A DNA stretch of 27,451 nt from CAZSNH01 sp052388455 (GTDB taxonomy: Bacteria; Pseudomonadota; Alphaproteobacteria; Rhizobiales; Hyphomicrobiaceae), in NCBI GenBank assembly GCA_052388455.1, contig JBQTIA010000111.1:1-27451 (forward strand). Direction: 5' to 3'. Positions 7,485 through 14,354 of the stretch are shown here, in pieces. The position numbers and the translations under genes were made by a program. The notes beneath the pieces were generated by a model that saw nothing but the letters and a program-made list of their open reading frames with translations, was not told where the DNA came from and searched no databases. The stretch's first letter is position 1; the number at the start of each line of letters is the position of its first letter.

Positions 7485-9152
7485 CTACCGTCCCGGATAC
7501 TTCCAGTATTCGCCATGCGCGGTCGGGATGCGGGTGAGGATCGGGATGCGCCGGTCCGGCGGGCGCTCGCCGGTCTGGATGAGCAGGCTGATATCGTTCA
7601 GAAGCACGCTGTTCTCGGCGTAACCGGAGTGATTGATGCCGAGACTGTCGGTCGAAACCGCCGTCACATCGATCGTATCCACGCCTTCGGTGACGACAGG
7701 GCCGGAGGCCGGCACGTCGCCCGCCCGCGGCACGCCGCCGTGAAAGCGCCGCGACACGTTGAGCGCCCGGTCGTTGGCCGCCGCATAGAGCGTGATGCCC
7801 TTGGCAAAGCCTTTGATCTCCCGCGCGATGTTCTCGAAGTTGTCGCGGTCGACATCGGGCGCGGCGAGGATGATCTGGCTGAGGAGCAGACCCGGCGACG
7901 AGTTCTTGAGATCCTTCAGCACCTGCAGCACCGGCAGGTTGCCCATCGAGTGAGCAACGACGCTGACCGACTTCGCCTTCGACTCCTGCATCACCAGCCG
8001 CATGAAATCGCGCATGAAGGGTTCCGACTGGCCGGCGCTCTCGCGGTCGTAGGTGTAGCTCGCGACAGCGCCGCCCGAAGGCCAGCTGTAGAGGAACGTG
8101 GCGCCGTCGAAGCGCAGGTCGTTGGCGATCTGCGCCGTGCGGTAGACGGCGTTGTCGAAGCTGGTGTTGAAGCCGTGCACGAAGATCAGGGCATGGTCCT
8201 TGAAGGTGCGTGAGGCGGACAGCCGCTCGGCGACCAGCGCCAGCAGCTCCTCACGGGTCATCGCCTTGATCTCCCGCACGGTGAAGTGCTTCGCCGGATC
8301 CTCCTTCTCCTGATAGACTTTCACGTCGAAGTAGGGGATGCGCAGCTCCCACGGCCGCTCGACCGCCGGCACGATGTGCGCCGTCGGCACCGAGACGAGC
8401 GCCCGGCCGAGGTCCAGCCGCCGACCGCGCTCGGCGCCGTAGTCGAGGCGCGGCTTTCCGTCCAGCCGCGAGCGGTCCGTTCCGAAGAACACGGGGACGA
8501 CGCTCCATTTGCCATCGCCGTCGTCGGGCTGCGGCTGCGGACCCCCGCCTCCCACCGGATCGCCCGGCGTGATTCGGGGTGGTTCGGCCATCTTGGGCTG
8601 CTCGCGCGGGGACGGCGGCGGCAGGCCGCGCGTGGTCTCGGGTGCGGCGGGACCCGGTGGTGAGGTCGGTGCCGGCGCCCCACCGGCCGGATCGGACGTT
8701 GACGGTGATGTCGGCGCCGATGGATCGGGCTCGGGCGTTGTCATCGGCTGTTCGCCGGCCGCGCGCTCGTCCTCGGGTCCGGGCTGAGACTCGCCGGCCG
8801 ATGGCGCGAGATCGTCGCGCTTTTCTGCCATGTCGTCGGGTGCCGGCGGCACCTCGGTCCGATACTCGCGCGGCGGCGATGCGGACCGCTTCGCGGGCGG
8901 TCGTTCCTCGCTCGGCTTGGAGGCCGTCGATTGAGTCGGGAGTTCGCGGTCGGCGTCCCCGAGTTGCAGGGTGAGCACCCACGCGCCGGCCAACAGCAAC
9001 ACCAGCGCGAGCGGCGGACCGAAACGCAGGGCCGCACTGGTCCGGGCCTGCGGAGGAGCGTCCGATGCGCGACGGCCCCTCGCGATCCCGACACCGACCA
9101 GCGCAAGTATGGCGAGACCCACTGCCGCCGCGATCAGCCACATGCCAGTCAT
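7485..9152 (-). CDS. membrane-anchored alpha/beta hydrolase (DUF900 family)
   Basis: 555 residues. Two N-terminal hydrophobic helices (4-24 and 46-64) anchor the protein. A disordered Pro/Glu/Ser-rich linker follows (about 70-215) and then a DUF900 alpha/beta hydrolase domain (218-535). The domain has VFFGTDR, the oxyanion-loop motif FVHGFNT (325-330), LYSWPSGG, and a nucleophile elbow A-H-S402-M-G. Likely Asp433 in LAAPDVDRDNF and His508 in GINHSGY complete the triad. The layout puts the catalytic domain on the far side of the membrane, or in the cytoplasm if the two helices form a hairpin. Substrate unknown; relatives are annotated only as hydrolases. GAGGGGGCGGGC before the ATG serves as ribosome site. 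Convergent with the TPR gene (37-base gap) and divergent from meaB. Confidence 0.82.
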   Translation of the reverse strand: MTGMWLIAAAVGLAILALVGVGIARGRRASDAPPQARTSAALRFGPPLALVLLLAGAWVLTLQLGDADRELPTQSTASKPSEERPPAKRSASPPREYRTEVPPAPDDMAEKRDDLAPSAGESQPGPEDERAAGEQPMTTPEPDPSAPTSPSTSDPAGGAPAPTSPPGPAAPETTRGLPPPSPREQPKMAEPPRITPGDPVGGGGPQPQPDDGDGKWSVVPVFFGTDRSRLDGKPRLDYGAERGRRLDLGRALVSVPTAHIVPAVERPWELRIPYFDVKVYQEKEDPAKHFTVREIKAMTREELLALVAERLSASRTFKDHALIFVHGFNTSFDNAVYRTAQIANDLRFDGATFLYSWPSGGAVASYTYDRESAGQSEPFMRDFMRLVMQESKAKSVSVVAHSMGNLPVLQVLKDLKNSSPGLLLSQIILAAPDVDRDNFENIAREIKGFAKGITLYAAANDRALNVSRRFHGGVPRAGDVPASGPVVTEGVDTIDVTAVSTDSLGINHSGYAENSVLLNDISLLIQTGERPPDRRIPILTRIPTAHGEYWKYPGR

Positions 9153-9353
9153 GCCCGCCCCCTCGTTCCACTCCGAAATTCAGCAACCGGCCTAGCACGG
9201 CTGGTCATCGTCCGTGCAAGCGCCAGCCGTACTGCGCCCGCGTTGCTGCAACATCCGGTCCGCTTGCACGCCGGTCGTTTCCGTCGCAAACGTGCGCCGC
9301 GCCCGGAATGCCGGCTTGCGCAGTCTTTCGTCGCATGGAGCCTGGGCCAGATA

Positions 9354-10355
9354 ATGCCGCTCACCACAAGCGCCAAAAACGGCATTGGCATCGAGACTTA
9401 TGCCGCAGGAGTCCGTGCAGGCGACCGCTCGATGCTTGGCCGCGCCATCACGCTGGTGGAAAGCAGCAAGCCTGAGCATGGCCGGCTGGCGACCGCCCTG
9501 CTTCAGGAACTGCTGCCGGCGACAGGCGGCGCCATCCGGCTCGGCATCACGGGGGTGCCGGGGGTCGGCAAGTCGACGACCATCGACCAGCTCGGCATCA
9601 ACCTGGTGGAGGCCGGTCACAAGGTCGCCGTGCTCGCCGTCGATCCGACTTCTAAGCGGACCGGCGGCTCGATCCTCGGCGACAAGACGCGCATGAGCCG
9701 GCTGGCGCTCTCCGACCGCGCCTTCATCCGCCCCTCGCCGACCTCCGGCACGCTCGGCGGGGTGACCCGCAAGACGCGCGAGACCATGGCGCTGGTCGAA
9801 GCCGCAGGCTTCGACGTGATCATCGTCGAGACGGTCGGCGTCGGGCAGTCGGAAGTCGCCGTGGCGGACATGGTCGATTTCTTCCTTGTGCTGCTGCTCG
9901 CCGGCGGCGGCGACGACCTGCAGGGAATCAAGAAAGGAATCATCGAGCTCGCCGACATGATTGCCATCAACAAAGCCGATGGCGACAACGTCACCCGCGC
10001 CGAGCGCGCGGCGGGCGAGTATCGCGGCGCCTTGCAGATCTTCACGCCCAGGGACGCGGAATGGATGCCGCCGGTGCTCACGATTTCCGGGCAATCGAAC
10101 AAAGGTCTCGACACGCTCTGGAACAAGATCGTCGAGCACCGCCAGCGCCTGACGGCGTCGGGCACCTTCGCCGAGCGGCGGCAGCGGCAGGCCGTGGCGT
10201 GGATGCGCGACATGCTCGAGGATCGGCTGCTGGCCTCCCTGCGGGCGAATGCGCGTGTCGCCGAGCGACTGCCCACTATCGAAGCCGGTGTGCGCGACGG
10301 CCGTCTGCTGCCGACACTCGCCGTCGACGAGATCATGGCCCTCGTCGGCCTGTAG
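9354..10355 (+). CDS. meaB: methylmalonyl-CoA mutase-associated GTPase MeaB (ArgK family)
   Basis: 333-residue G3E-type P-loop GTPase. MeaB loads adenosylcobalamin onto, and protects, methylmalonyl-CoA mutase or a related acyl-CoA mutase. Walker A is G67-V-P-G-V-G-K-S-T75. The family block VLAVDPTSKRTGGSILGDKTRM (93-114) and the switch/Walker B region IVETVGVGQSE (157-167) follow. The nucleotide-specificity motif is N206-K-A-D209. The C-terminal dimerisation arm is present (ending LAVDEIMALVGL), so the length is normal. The ATG at 9354 is chosen because the family starts just before the first helix; the frame is open much further upstream through unlike sequence. No mutase gene is in the window, so its client is encoded elsewhere. 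The neighbouring nrdJ also uses adenosylcobalamin. Confidence 0.93.
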   Translation: MPLTTSAKNGIGIETYAAGVRAGDRSMLGRAITLVESSKPEHGRLATALLQELLPATGGAIRLGITGVPGVGKSTTIDQLGINLVEAGHKVAVLAVDPTSKRTGGSILGDKTRMSRLALSDRAFIRPSPTSGTLGGVTRKTRETMALVEAAGFDVIIVETVGVGQSEVAVADMVDFFLVLLLAGGGDDLQGIKKGIIELADMIAINKADGDNVTRAERAAGEYRGALQIFTPRDAEWMPPVLTISGQSNKGLDTLWNKIVEHRQRLTASGTFAERRQRQAVAWMRDMLEDRLLASLRANARVAERLPTIEAGVRDGRLLPTLAVDEIMALVGL

Positions 10356-10431
10356 TCCGCCTGCCGCCGCGGTCCACGCATCCGCCACCCATTTACCGCT
10401 GCCCGAAATTTCGCCATCGACGCATGGAAAC

Positions 10432-10460
10432 TTGTGCAGACCGGTTCGTCAGAGTACAGT
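10432..10460 (+). promoter_or_regulatory. candidate sigma-70-type promoter
   Basis: TTGTGC (10432-10437) and TACAGT (10455-10460) are separated by 17 bases, about 100 bases before the ATG at 10559. Both boxes differ from consensus and the surrounding DNA is GC-rich, so this stands out locally but is unproven. It would drive the tail-anchored protein and possibly the SLATT cluster downstream. Confidence 0.35.
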
Positions 10461-10558
10461 TCTTATCGGCGTGGGGCGCGGTGGGGACAATCTCACACCT
10501 CAAGCCCGCAAGACGACTGACCAAGGTCCGGAATATTGCTCCGGGTTAGGGTGCTCAC

Positions 10559-10978
10559 ATGGCGAACGCAACGCATCGAAAGTCACCGGCCGGCGACAAC
10601 GTATCAGCGGACGAGCAGCGACTGGCCGCCGAGCTGGCCGCACTGCTCGGCAACAGACTGGCGGCGGATGACGGCCTCGTGCATCCCGAACGTGCTCCGC
10701 GACCTCCCACCAGCTTCGCGTGGCGACCCAGTGCCCGCGACGGCTTCGACGAGGCGGACGAGGACGGCGGCGACCCTTCCGTGCCACGAGGTGTATCCCC
10801 GGCCACTCGCGCGACCGGCAGCAACACGGCGGTCTGGCTGCAACGTGCGAAGCGGCAGCGCCGCTGGGGCCGGCTGCGCCGGGCGGGAGCCTGGGTCGTG
10901 ACGCTGCTGATCGGCGGCGCCATCATTTCCGCCGCAGCCTATTTGCTGATTGCCATACGGCTCGATCTCATCGCCTGA
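10559..10978 (+). CDS. unrecognised tail-anchored small protein
   Basis: 139 residues. The N-terminal part (1-95) is hydrophilic and Ala/Pro/Asp-rich with a short predicted helix (ADEQRLAAELAALLGNRL) and no recognisable fold. A strongly basic segment (QRAKRQRRWGRLRR, about 95-108) leads into a single hydrophobic helix (about 110-134) near the C-terminus. By the positive-inside rule the N-terminal part is cytoplasmic. Sixty-six bases separate it from the SLATT gene on the same strand, so co-transcription is plausible. I do not recognise a family and cannot assign a role. Codon use resembles its neighbours. Confidence 0.5.
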   Translation: MANATHRKSPAGDNVSADEQRLAAELAALLGNRLAADDGLVHPERAPRPPTSFAWRPSARDGFDEADEDGGDPSVPRGVSPATRATGSNTAVWLQRAKRQRRWGRLRRAGAWVVTLLIGGAIISAAAYLLIAIRLDLIA

Positions 10979-11044
10979 ACAACCCGACATGAATGGGCGT
11001 CGGACCATCGGGACGGGCGCGCGAATCAGCTACCTCGTTGGGGC

Positions 11045-11740
11045 ATGGCCAGTCCCGCCGAACGTCTTCGACCTGCTGCCGCCGCCGTCTCGACCATCGA
11101 GACGGAGCTGACACGCCGGCTGCGTAACGAGCACCATGCAGGCCTGCTGCGCGACGGACGGGACGCCGCCCCCGATACGCGGGCGGCTGATCAGCTCGCC
11201 GCCACCATGCGGCTGGTCAAGGCGGCACGCTTCAACGCCGCCGACCGGCTGGCCCGCAAGCAGGCGGCGTCGCTGTTCTCGCAGTCGATGGTGGCGCTCT
11301 ACTTCGTCGGCTTGTCCGTGTGGCAGGCGGTCTACGTCAATCAGATCGACGAGCCGATGCACCGGCTCATTACCTTCCTGTCGATTGTGTCGAGCGTCTT
11401 CACGCTCATGCTCGGCCTGCTCGAAGCCCTGAGCGACTATCAGATGAAGGCTCACCACCTGCACAACTGCGCCCTCGCCGTGTCGGAGCTGTCGCAGGAG
11501 CTGGCGATTCTGCGGCCGACCGACCCCTTCGTCGTGCAGGAGTTCCGCCGCCGCTACAACGAGGCGCTGAAATCCTGCCCGGTCAATCATTCCCGGCTCG
11601 ACTACCTGTTCGCCAGAACCGACGGCAGCAAGGACCGGCTGAGCTGGGGTGTGCTGTGGGCCCGCTACGTGTTCAACGTGTACGGACTCTACGCAGTCTT
11701 TCTGGCCGTGCCGCCGCTGCTCTGGGTGCTGCACCACTGA
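11045..11740 (+). CDS. SLATT-domain membrane protein (SLATT family 5-like)
   Basis: 231 residues. Helical N-terminal part with the family's basic A.R...K pattern (RFNAADRLARKQ, 62-73), two adjacent transmembrane helices (79-98 and 108-128), then the signature LLEALSDYQMKAHHLHNCA, SELSQEL and the later Y.EAL..CPVNHSRLDYLF. A third hydrophobic stretch (208-229) ends the protein. This order matches the SLATT fold (SMODS and SLOG-associating two-transmembrane effector), best the family with S.Y..KA..LH.CA and NH..LDY blocks. SLATT proteins are proposed pore-forming effectors in nucleotide-signalling and other immunity systems. No CD-NTase, SLOG or reverse transcriptase gene is in the window, so it is either an orphan or acts with the small genes around it. 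TTGGGG precedes the ATG. Confidence 0.75.
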   Translation: MASPAERLRPAAAAVSTIETELTRRLRNEHHAGLLRDGRDAAPDTRAADQLAATMRLVKAARFNAADRLARKQAASLFSQSMVALYFVGLSVWQAVYVNQIDEPMHRLITFLSIVSSVFTLMLGLLEALSDYQMKAHHLHNCALAVSELSQELAILRPTDPFVVQEFRRRYNEALKSCPVNHSRLDYLFARTDGSKDRLSWGVLWARYVFNVYGLYAVFLAVPPLLWVLHH

Positions 11741-11809
11741 ATTGCGGAGCCGATGCACTGATCGCCCGCCCGTGCTAAGAAGAGCGGCCCAGCGCGCGGA
11801 GACCTCGCC

Positions 11810-11992
11810 ATGCTGTATGCCGTCGGATTGAAGCTCGGAGACAAGAGCGATCACATCACCATCGACGGCGAGGATGCCCTCATCGCCGCGCTGAAGGTGA
11901 AGGCCGCGCAGCCGGACGCCATGATCACCTACGTCCGCAAGCAGAACCGCCGCGGCGACAAGCGGCATCCCGGCCACAAGCTGAAGAAGTGA
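11810..11992 (+). CDS. 60-residue basic small protein, unknown
   Basis: Compact small protein: a beta/alpha-like N-terminal half (YAVGLKLGDKSDHITIDGEDALIAALKVKAAQP, given in parts: VGLKLG, ITIDGEDALIAALKVK) and a strongly basic C-terminal tail with RKQNRRGD, HPGHKLKK. No signal or membrane segment. I recall similar small hypothetical proteins in Rhizobiales but no function. Its TGA overlaps a GTG start of the next gene in a GTGA arrangement, typical of translational coupling. It lies 69 bases after the SLATT gene on the same strand. The basic tail could bind nucleic acid; that is only a guess from charge. Confidence 0.55.
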   Translation: MLYAVGLKLGDKSDHITIDGEDALIAALKVKAAQPDAMITYVRKQNRRGDKRHPGHKLKK

Positions 11993-12285
11993 CGGGCGTC
12001 CCGATGCCGACGATGGACGAGTTTCTGCTGCTTCTCGCGCTCGTCGGCGTCATGCTTCCGCTGCAATACTGGCTGGCCTTCGACCTGCATCGGAAATCGA
12101 CGGCCGGCACCTCGTTCTTCGATTGCTTCCTGGCCATCAGCAAATCCGACATCCATATCGTCAAGGATCAGGAGTCTGACGAATTCAAGTCGACCATGAA
12201 GCGTTATCAGCGGCGCTACTTCCTGGTCCTTCTTCCGGCATTCGCAATTATTTTCGGCGTCTATCTTTGGAAATTCGCCGATTGA
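11989..12285 (+). CDS. 98-residue two-helix membrane protein, unknown
   Basis: The GTG at 11989 overlaps the previous stop by four bases; an ATG at 12004 would give 93 residues. Hydrophobic helix one spans about residues 11-30 (FLLLLALVGVMLPLQYWLAF), helix two about 76-95 (YFLVLLPAFAIIFGVYLW). Between them is a 45-residue polar loop with DCFLAISKSDIH and DQESDEFKSTMKRYQRR. Charge distribution suggests that the loop is cytoplasmic. No family recognised. Position and coupling suggest a unit with the 60-residue protein, and perhaps with the SLATT gene. Confidence 0.55.
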   Translation: MTGVPMPTMDEFLLLLALVGVMLPLQYWLAFDLHRKSTAGTSFFDCFLAISKSDIHIVKDQESDEFKSTMKRYQRRYFLVLLPAFAIIFGVYLWKFAD

Positions 12286-12346
12286 TGTCCCAGCCGGTCA
12301 CGGCAGCCACCCCTTGTCGAGGTCCATGGCCTGGCGACTCCTGGCC

Positions 12347-12910
12347 TCACCGCACGATCGCCTCGACACGCTCGAAGATCGCGCGCCGCGGATCGCCGTC
12401 TGGCAGCATCGCCTTGGCAAGGGCCGCGCACTCGAGCGCTCTTGAGCCGAATGGGCAGCCCTCGGCGATGTCGAATTCCGCGAAATTCGGATCGCGGGCA
12501 TACGCCGGCACCTCTGTACGCAGGCCCCGGTTGGCGCCCGCCGCGACCAGATACTCGCACACATCGAGTGCACCGCTGAATGCGGCAGCCGTGAGCGGCG
12601 TATCTCCGCTCCGGTCGTGCGCGTCGATAAGGGCCCCCTTGTCGTGCAGGAACGCAAAAGCCTCCCACTGGTTGCCGAGGGCGGCGGCCGTCAACGGAGT
12701 CCGCTGGCCGCGCATGTCGTTCACGTCGACACCCGCCGCCAACAGGCGCTGCGCGATCGCTGCCAGCTCGGCGCGAACGCGCGCGCATTCCTCCTGATCG
12801 GTGATTGCGAAAGACTGCTGCCAGCCCGTGAAGTCGTTCCGTTTCAGGCTGGGATCGGCTGGCGGGTGGGCTTGCGTTCGATTTGAGCAAGGTAGAACAA
12901 CTTTCACCAT
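12347..12910 (-). CDS. ankyrin-repeat protein
   Basis: 187 residues, no signal peptide. Two clear ankyrin repeats occupy about 68-100 (RGQRTPLTAAALGN...LHDKGALIDAHD) and 101-133 (SGDTPLTAAAFSGALDVCEYLVAAGAN). A degenerate repeat precedes them (AQRLLAAGVDVND, 53-65), and a tail follows with CPFGSRALECAALAKAML that looks like a divergent last repeat. Ankyrin stacks bind partner proteins; the partner here is unknown. It is on the opposite strand and converges on the two-helix membrane protein with a 61-base gap, so it is not part of that transcript. It diverges from the aldolase gene across 117 bases. Confidence 0.7.
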   Translation of the reverse strand: MVKVVLPCSNRTQAHPPADPSLKRNDFTGWQQSFAITDQEECARVRAELAAIAQRLLAAGVDVNDMRGQRTPLTAAALGNQWEAFAFLHDKGALIDAHDRSGDTPLTAAAFSGALDVCEYLVAAGANRGLRTEVPAYARDPNFAEFDIAEGCPFGSRALECAALAKAMLPDGDPRRAIFERVEAIVR

Positions 12911-13027
12911 GCCGTGCGCCGATGCGACACTGCTTCAGTCGGGGCTTTATCGGATGCGCGTTTGGCGCTATCTGAGGCGCCGAACCTGTGCAACGTCCAA
13001 CCGCTTCATCCGGAGGCCACGCCGCCC

Positions 13028-14062
13028 ATGACCGAACGCCTCGAAGACATCGCCCATGCCCTCGTGGCGCGCGGCAAAGGCATTCTCGCCGCGGACGAAA
13101 GCTCCGGAACCATCACGAAGCGCTTCGACAAGATCGACCTCGTTTCCACCGACGACAGCCGCCGCGATTATCGCGAGATGCTGTTCCGCTCCGGCGACGC
13201 GATGAAAAACTACGTCTCCGGCGTCATCCTTTACGACGAGACGATCCGCCAGAAGGCCAAGGACGGCACCACGCTGGTCGAGGTCATGCGGGCCGCGGGC
13301 TCGATCCCCGGCATCAAGGTCGACACCGGCGCCAAGCCGCTCTGCGGCCCGACGGCGTCGATCGAAACGGTGACGGAAGGTCTCGACGGGCTGCGCGAAC
13401 GGCTCGCCGAATATCATCGGCTCGGCGCCCGCTTCGCCAAGTGGCGGGCGGTGATCGCCATTGCTGACGGCTGCCCGACCTGGAACTGCGTCAAGGCGAA
13501 CGCGCACGCGCTGGCCCGCTACGCGGCGCTCTGCCAGGAAGCGCACATCGTGCCGATCGTCGAGCCGGAGGTGCTCATGGACGGCGAGCAGTCCGGCCAC
13601 AGCGTCGATCGCTGTTACGAGGTCACCGAGTGGACGCTCAGGACCGTGTTCCGCGAACTTTACGACGCCCGCGTGCGCCTCGAAGGCATGGTGCTGAAAC
13701 CCAACATGGTCATCGCCGGTCAGAAGTCGGCCCGGCAGGCGAGCGCCGCCGAGGTGGCGGAGAAAACGGTGCGCTGCTTGAAGTCGACGGTGCCGTCGAC
13801 CGTGCCGGGCATCGCCTTCCTTTCAGGTGGCCAGACCGACGAGGCCGCGACCGAGCACCTCTCCCTGATGAATGCCATCGGCGGCCTGCCCTGGGCGCTC
13901 ACCTTCTCCTATGGCCGCGCCCTGCAAGCGGCGGCGCTGAAAGCCTGGGGCGGCAAGCCGGAGAACGTCGCCGCCGGCCAGCGCGCCTTCACCCACCGCG
14001 CGCGCATGAACAGCCTCGCCGCGCAGGGCAAATGGGACGCCAAGCAGGAAAAGGCGGCGTGA
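13028..14062 (+). CDS. fba: class I fructose-bisphosphate aldolase
   Basis: 344 residues. Cleaves fructose 1,6-bisphosphate to glyceraldehyde 3-phosphate and dihydroxyacetone phosphate through a Schiff base; cytoplasmic, glycolysis and gluconeogenesis. Recognised by AADESSGT with Asp23, RFAKWR with Lys138, VEPEVL (Glu179, Glu181), and the Schiff-base Lys224 in MVLKPNM. SGGQ (266-269) and SYGRALQ with Arg297 follow. It is the animal/plant-like class I enzyme, found in many alphaproteobacteria beside or in place of class II. ATG 13028 is chosen: CGGAGG lies 12-17 bases upstream and the family begins just after it; an upstream in-frame ATG (12914) adds unlike residues. Single-gene unit. Confidence 0.95.
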   Translation: MTERLEDIAHALVARGKGILAADESSGTITKRFDKIDLVSTDDSRRDYREMLFRSGDAMKNYVSGVILYDETIRQKAKDGTTLVEVMRAAGSIPGIKVDTGAKPLCGPTASIETVTEGLDGLRERLAEYHRLGARFAKWRAVIAIADGCPTWNCVKANAHALARYAALCQEAHIVPIVEPEVLMDGEQSGHSVDRCYEVTEWTLRTVFRELYDARVRLEGMVLKPNMVIAGQKSARQASAAEVAEKTVRCLKSTVPSTVPGIAFLSGGQTDEAATEHLSLMNAIGGLPWALTFSYGRALQAAALKAWGGKPENVAAGQRAFTHRARMNSLAAQGKWDAKQEKAA

Positions 14063-14077
14063 TCGCTTTGCGGTCAC
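14059..14077 (+). terminator. weak hairpin at the end of fba
   Basis: GTGATCGC and GCGGTCAC can form an 8-bp stem (one G-U pair) around a TTT loop, overlapping the fba stop codon at 14060-14062. No T tract follows, so this may be only a weak or Rho-assisted stop, or chance. Confidence 0.25.
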
Positions 14078-14269
14078 AGTGATCGCCCGCTTCGCAGTTC
14101 GGCCATACGTGTCGGGCTGACCTGCGGCACAGCGGCCGGTGATTGGGGTGGTCGATCGAGGCAGGGCACAGCCAGGCCGTGAAACCAACGTCTTTCAGAG
14201 ACGATGTCGACAAGGGCATCGTGCCAGACACGAGCTTCGATCATTCATGTCGTAGTCGGACGCTCGCAA

Positions 14270-14284
14270 GAACACAAAGAAAAC
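14270..14284 (+). promoter_or_regulatory. candidate LexA (SOS) box upstream of nrdJ
   Basis: GAAC, seven bases, AAAC: one mismatch from the alphaproteobacterial LexA site GAAC-N7-GAAC. It lies in a short AT-rich patch and 17 bases upstream of the -35 box of the nrdJ promoter. A second, poorer GAAC-N7-GACT at 14292-14306 overlaps the -35 box. Binding of LexA would make nrdJ damage-inducible, which is plausible for dNTP supply. This is pattern matching only. Confidence 0.4.
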
Positions 14285-14300
14285 AATAAGAGAACATTCA

Positions 14301-14329
14301 TTGACTTTCGAGATCTGACGCGCTAACTT
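14301..14329 (+). promoter_or_regulatory. candidate sigma-70-type promoter of nrdJ
   Basis: TTGACT (14301-14306) and TAACTT (14324-14329) with a 17-base spacer give a good vegetative promoter. A transcript would begin near 14336, leaving a leader of about 20 bases before the ATG at 14355, too short for a cobalamin riboswitch. Confidence 0.6.
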
Positions 14330-14354
14330 GCTCACCAGTCGAGAGAGTGAGCCC

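Noticed and set aside
14063..14354. Possible cobalamin riboswitch before nrdJ
   Set aside because: No B12-box-like block was found, and the predicted transcript start leaves only about 20 bases of leader.
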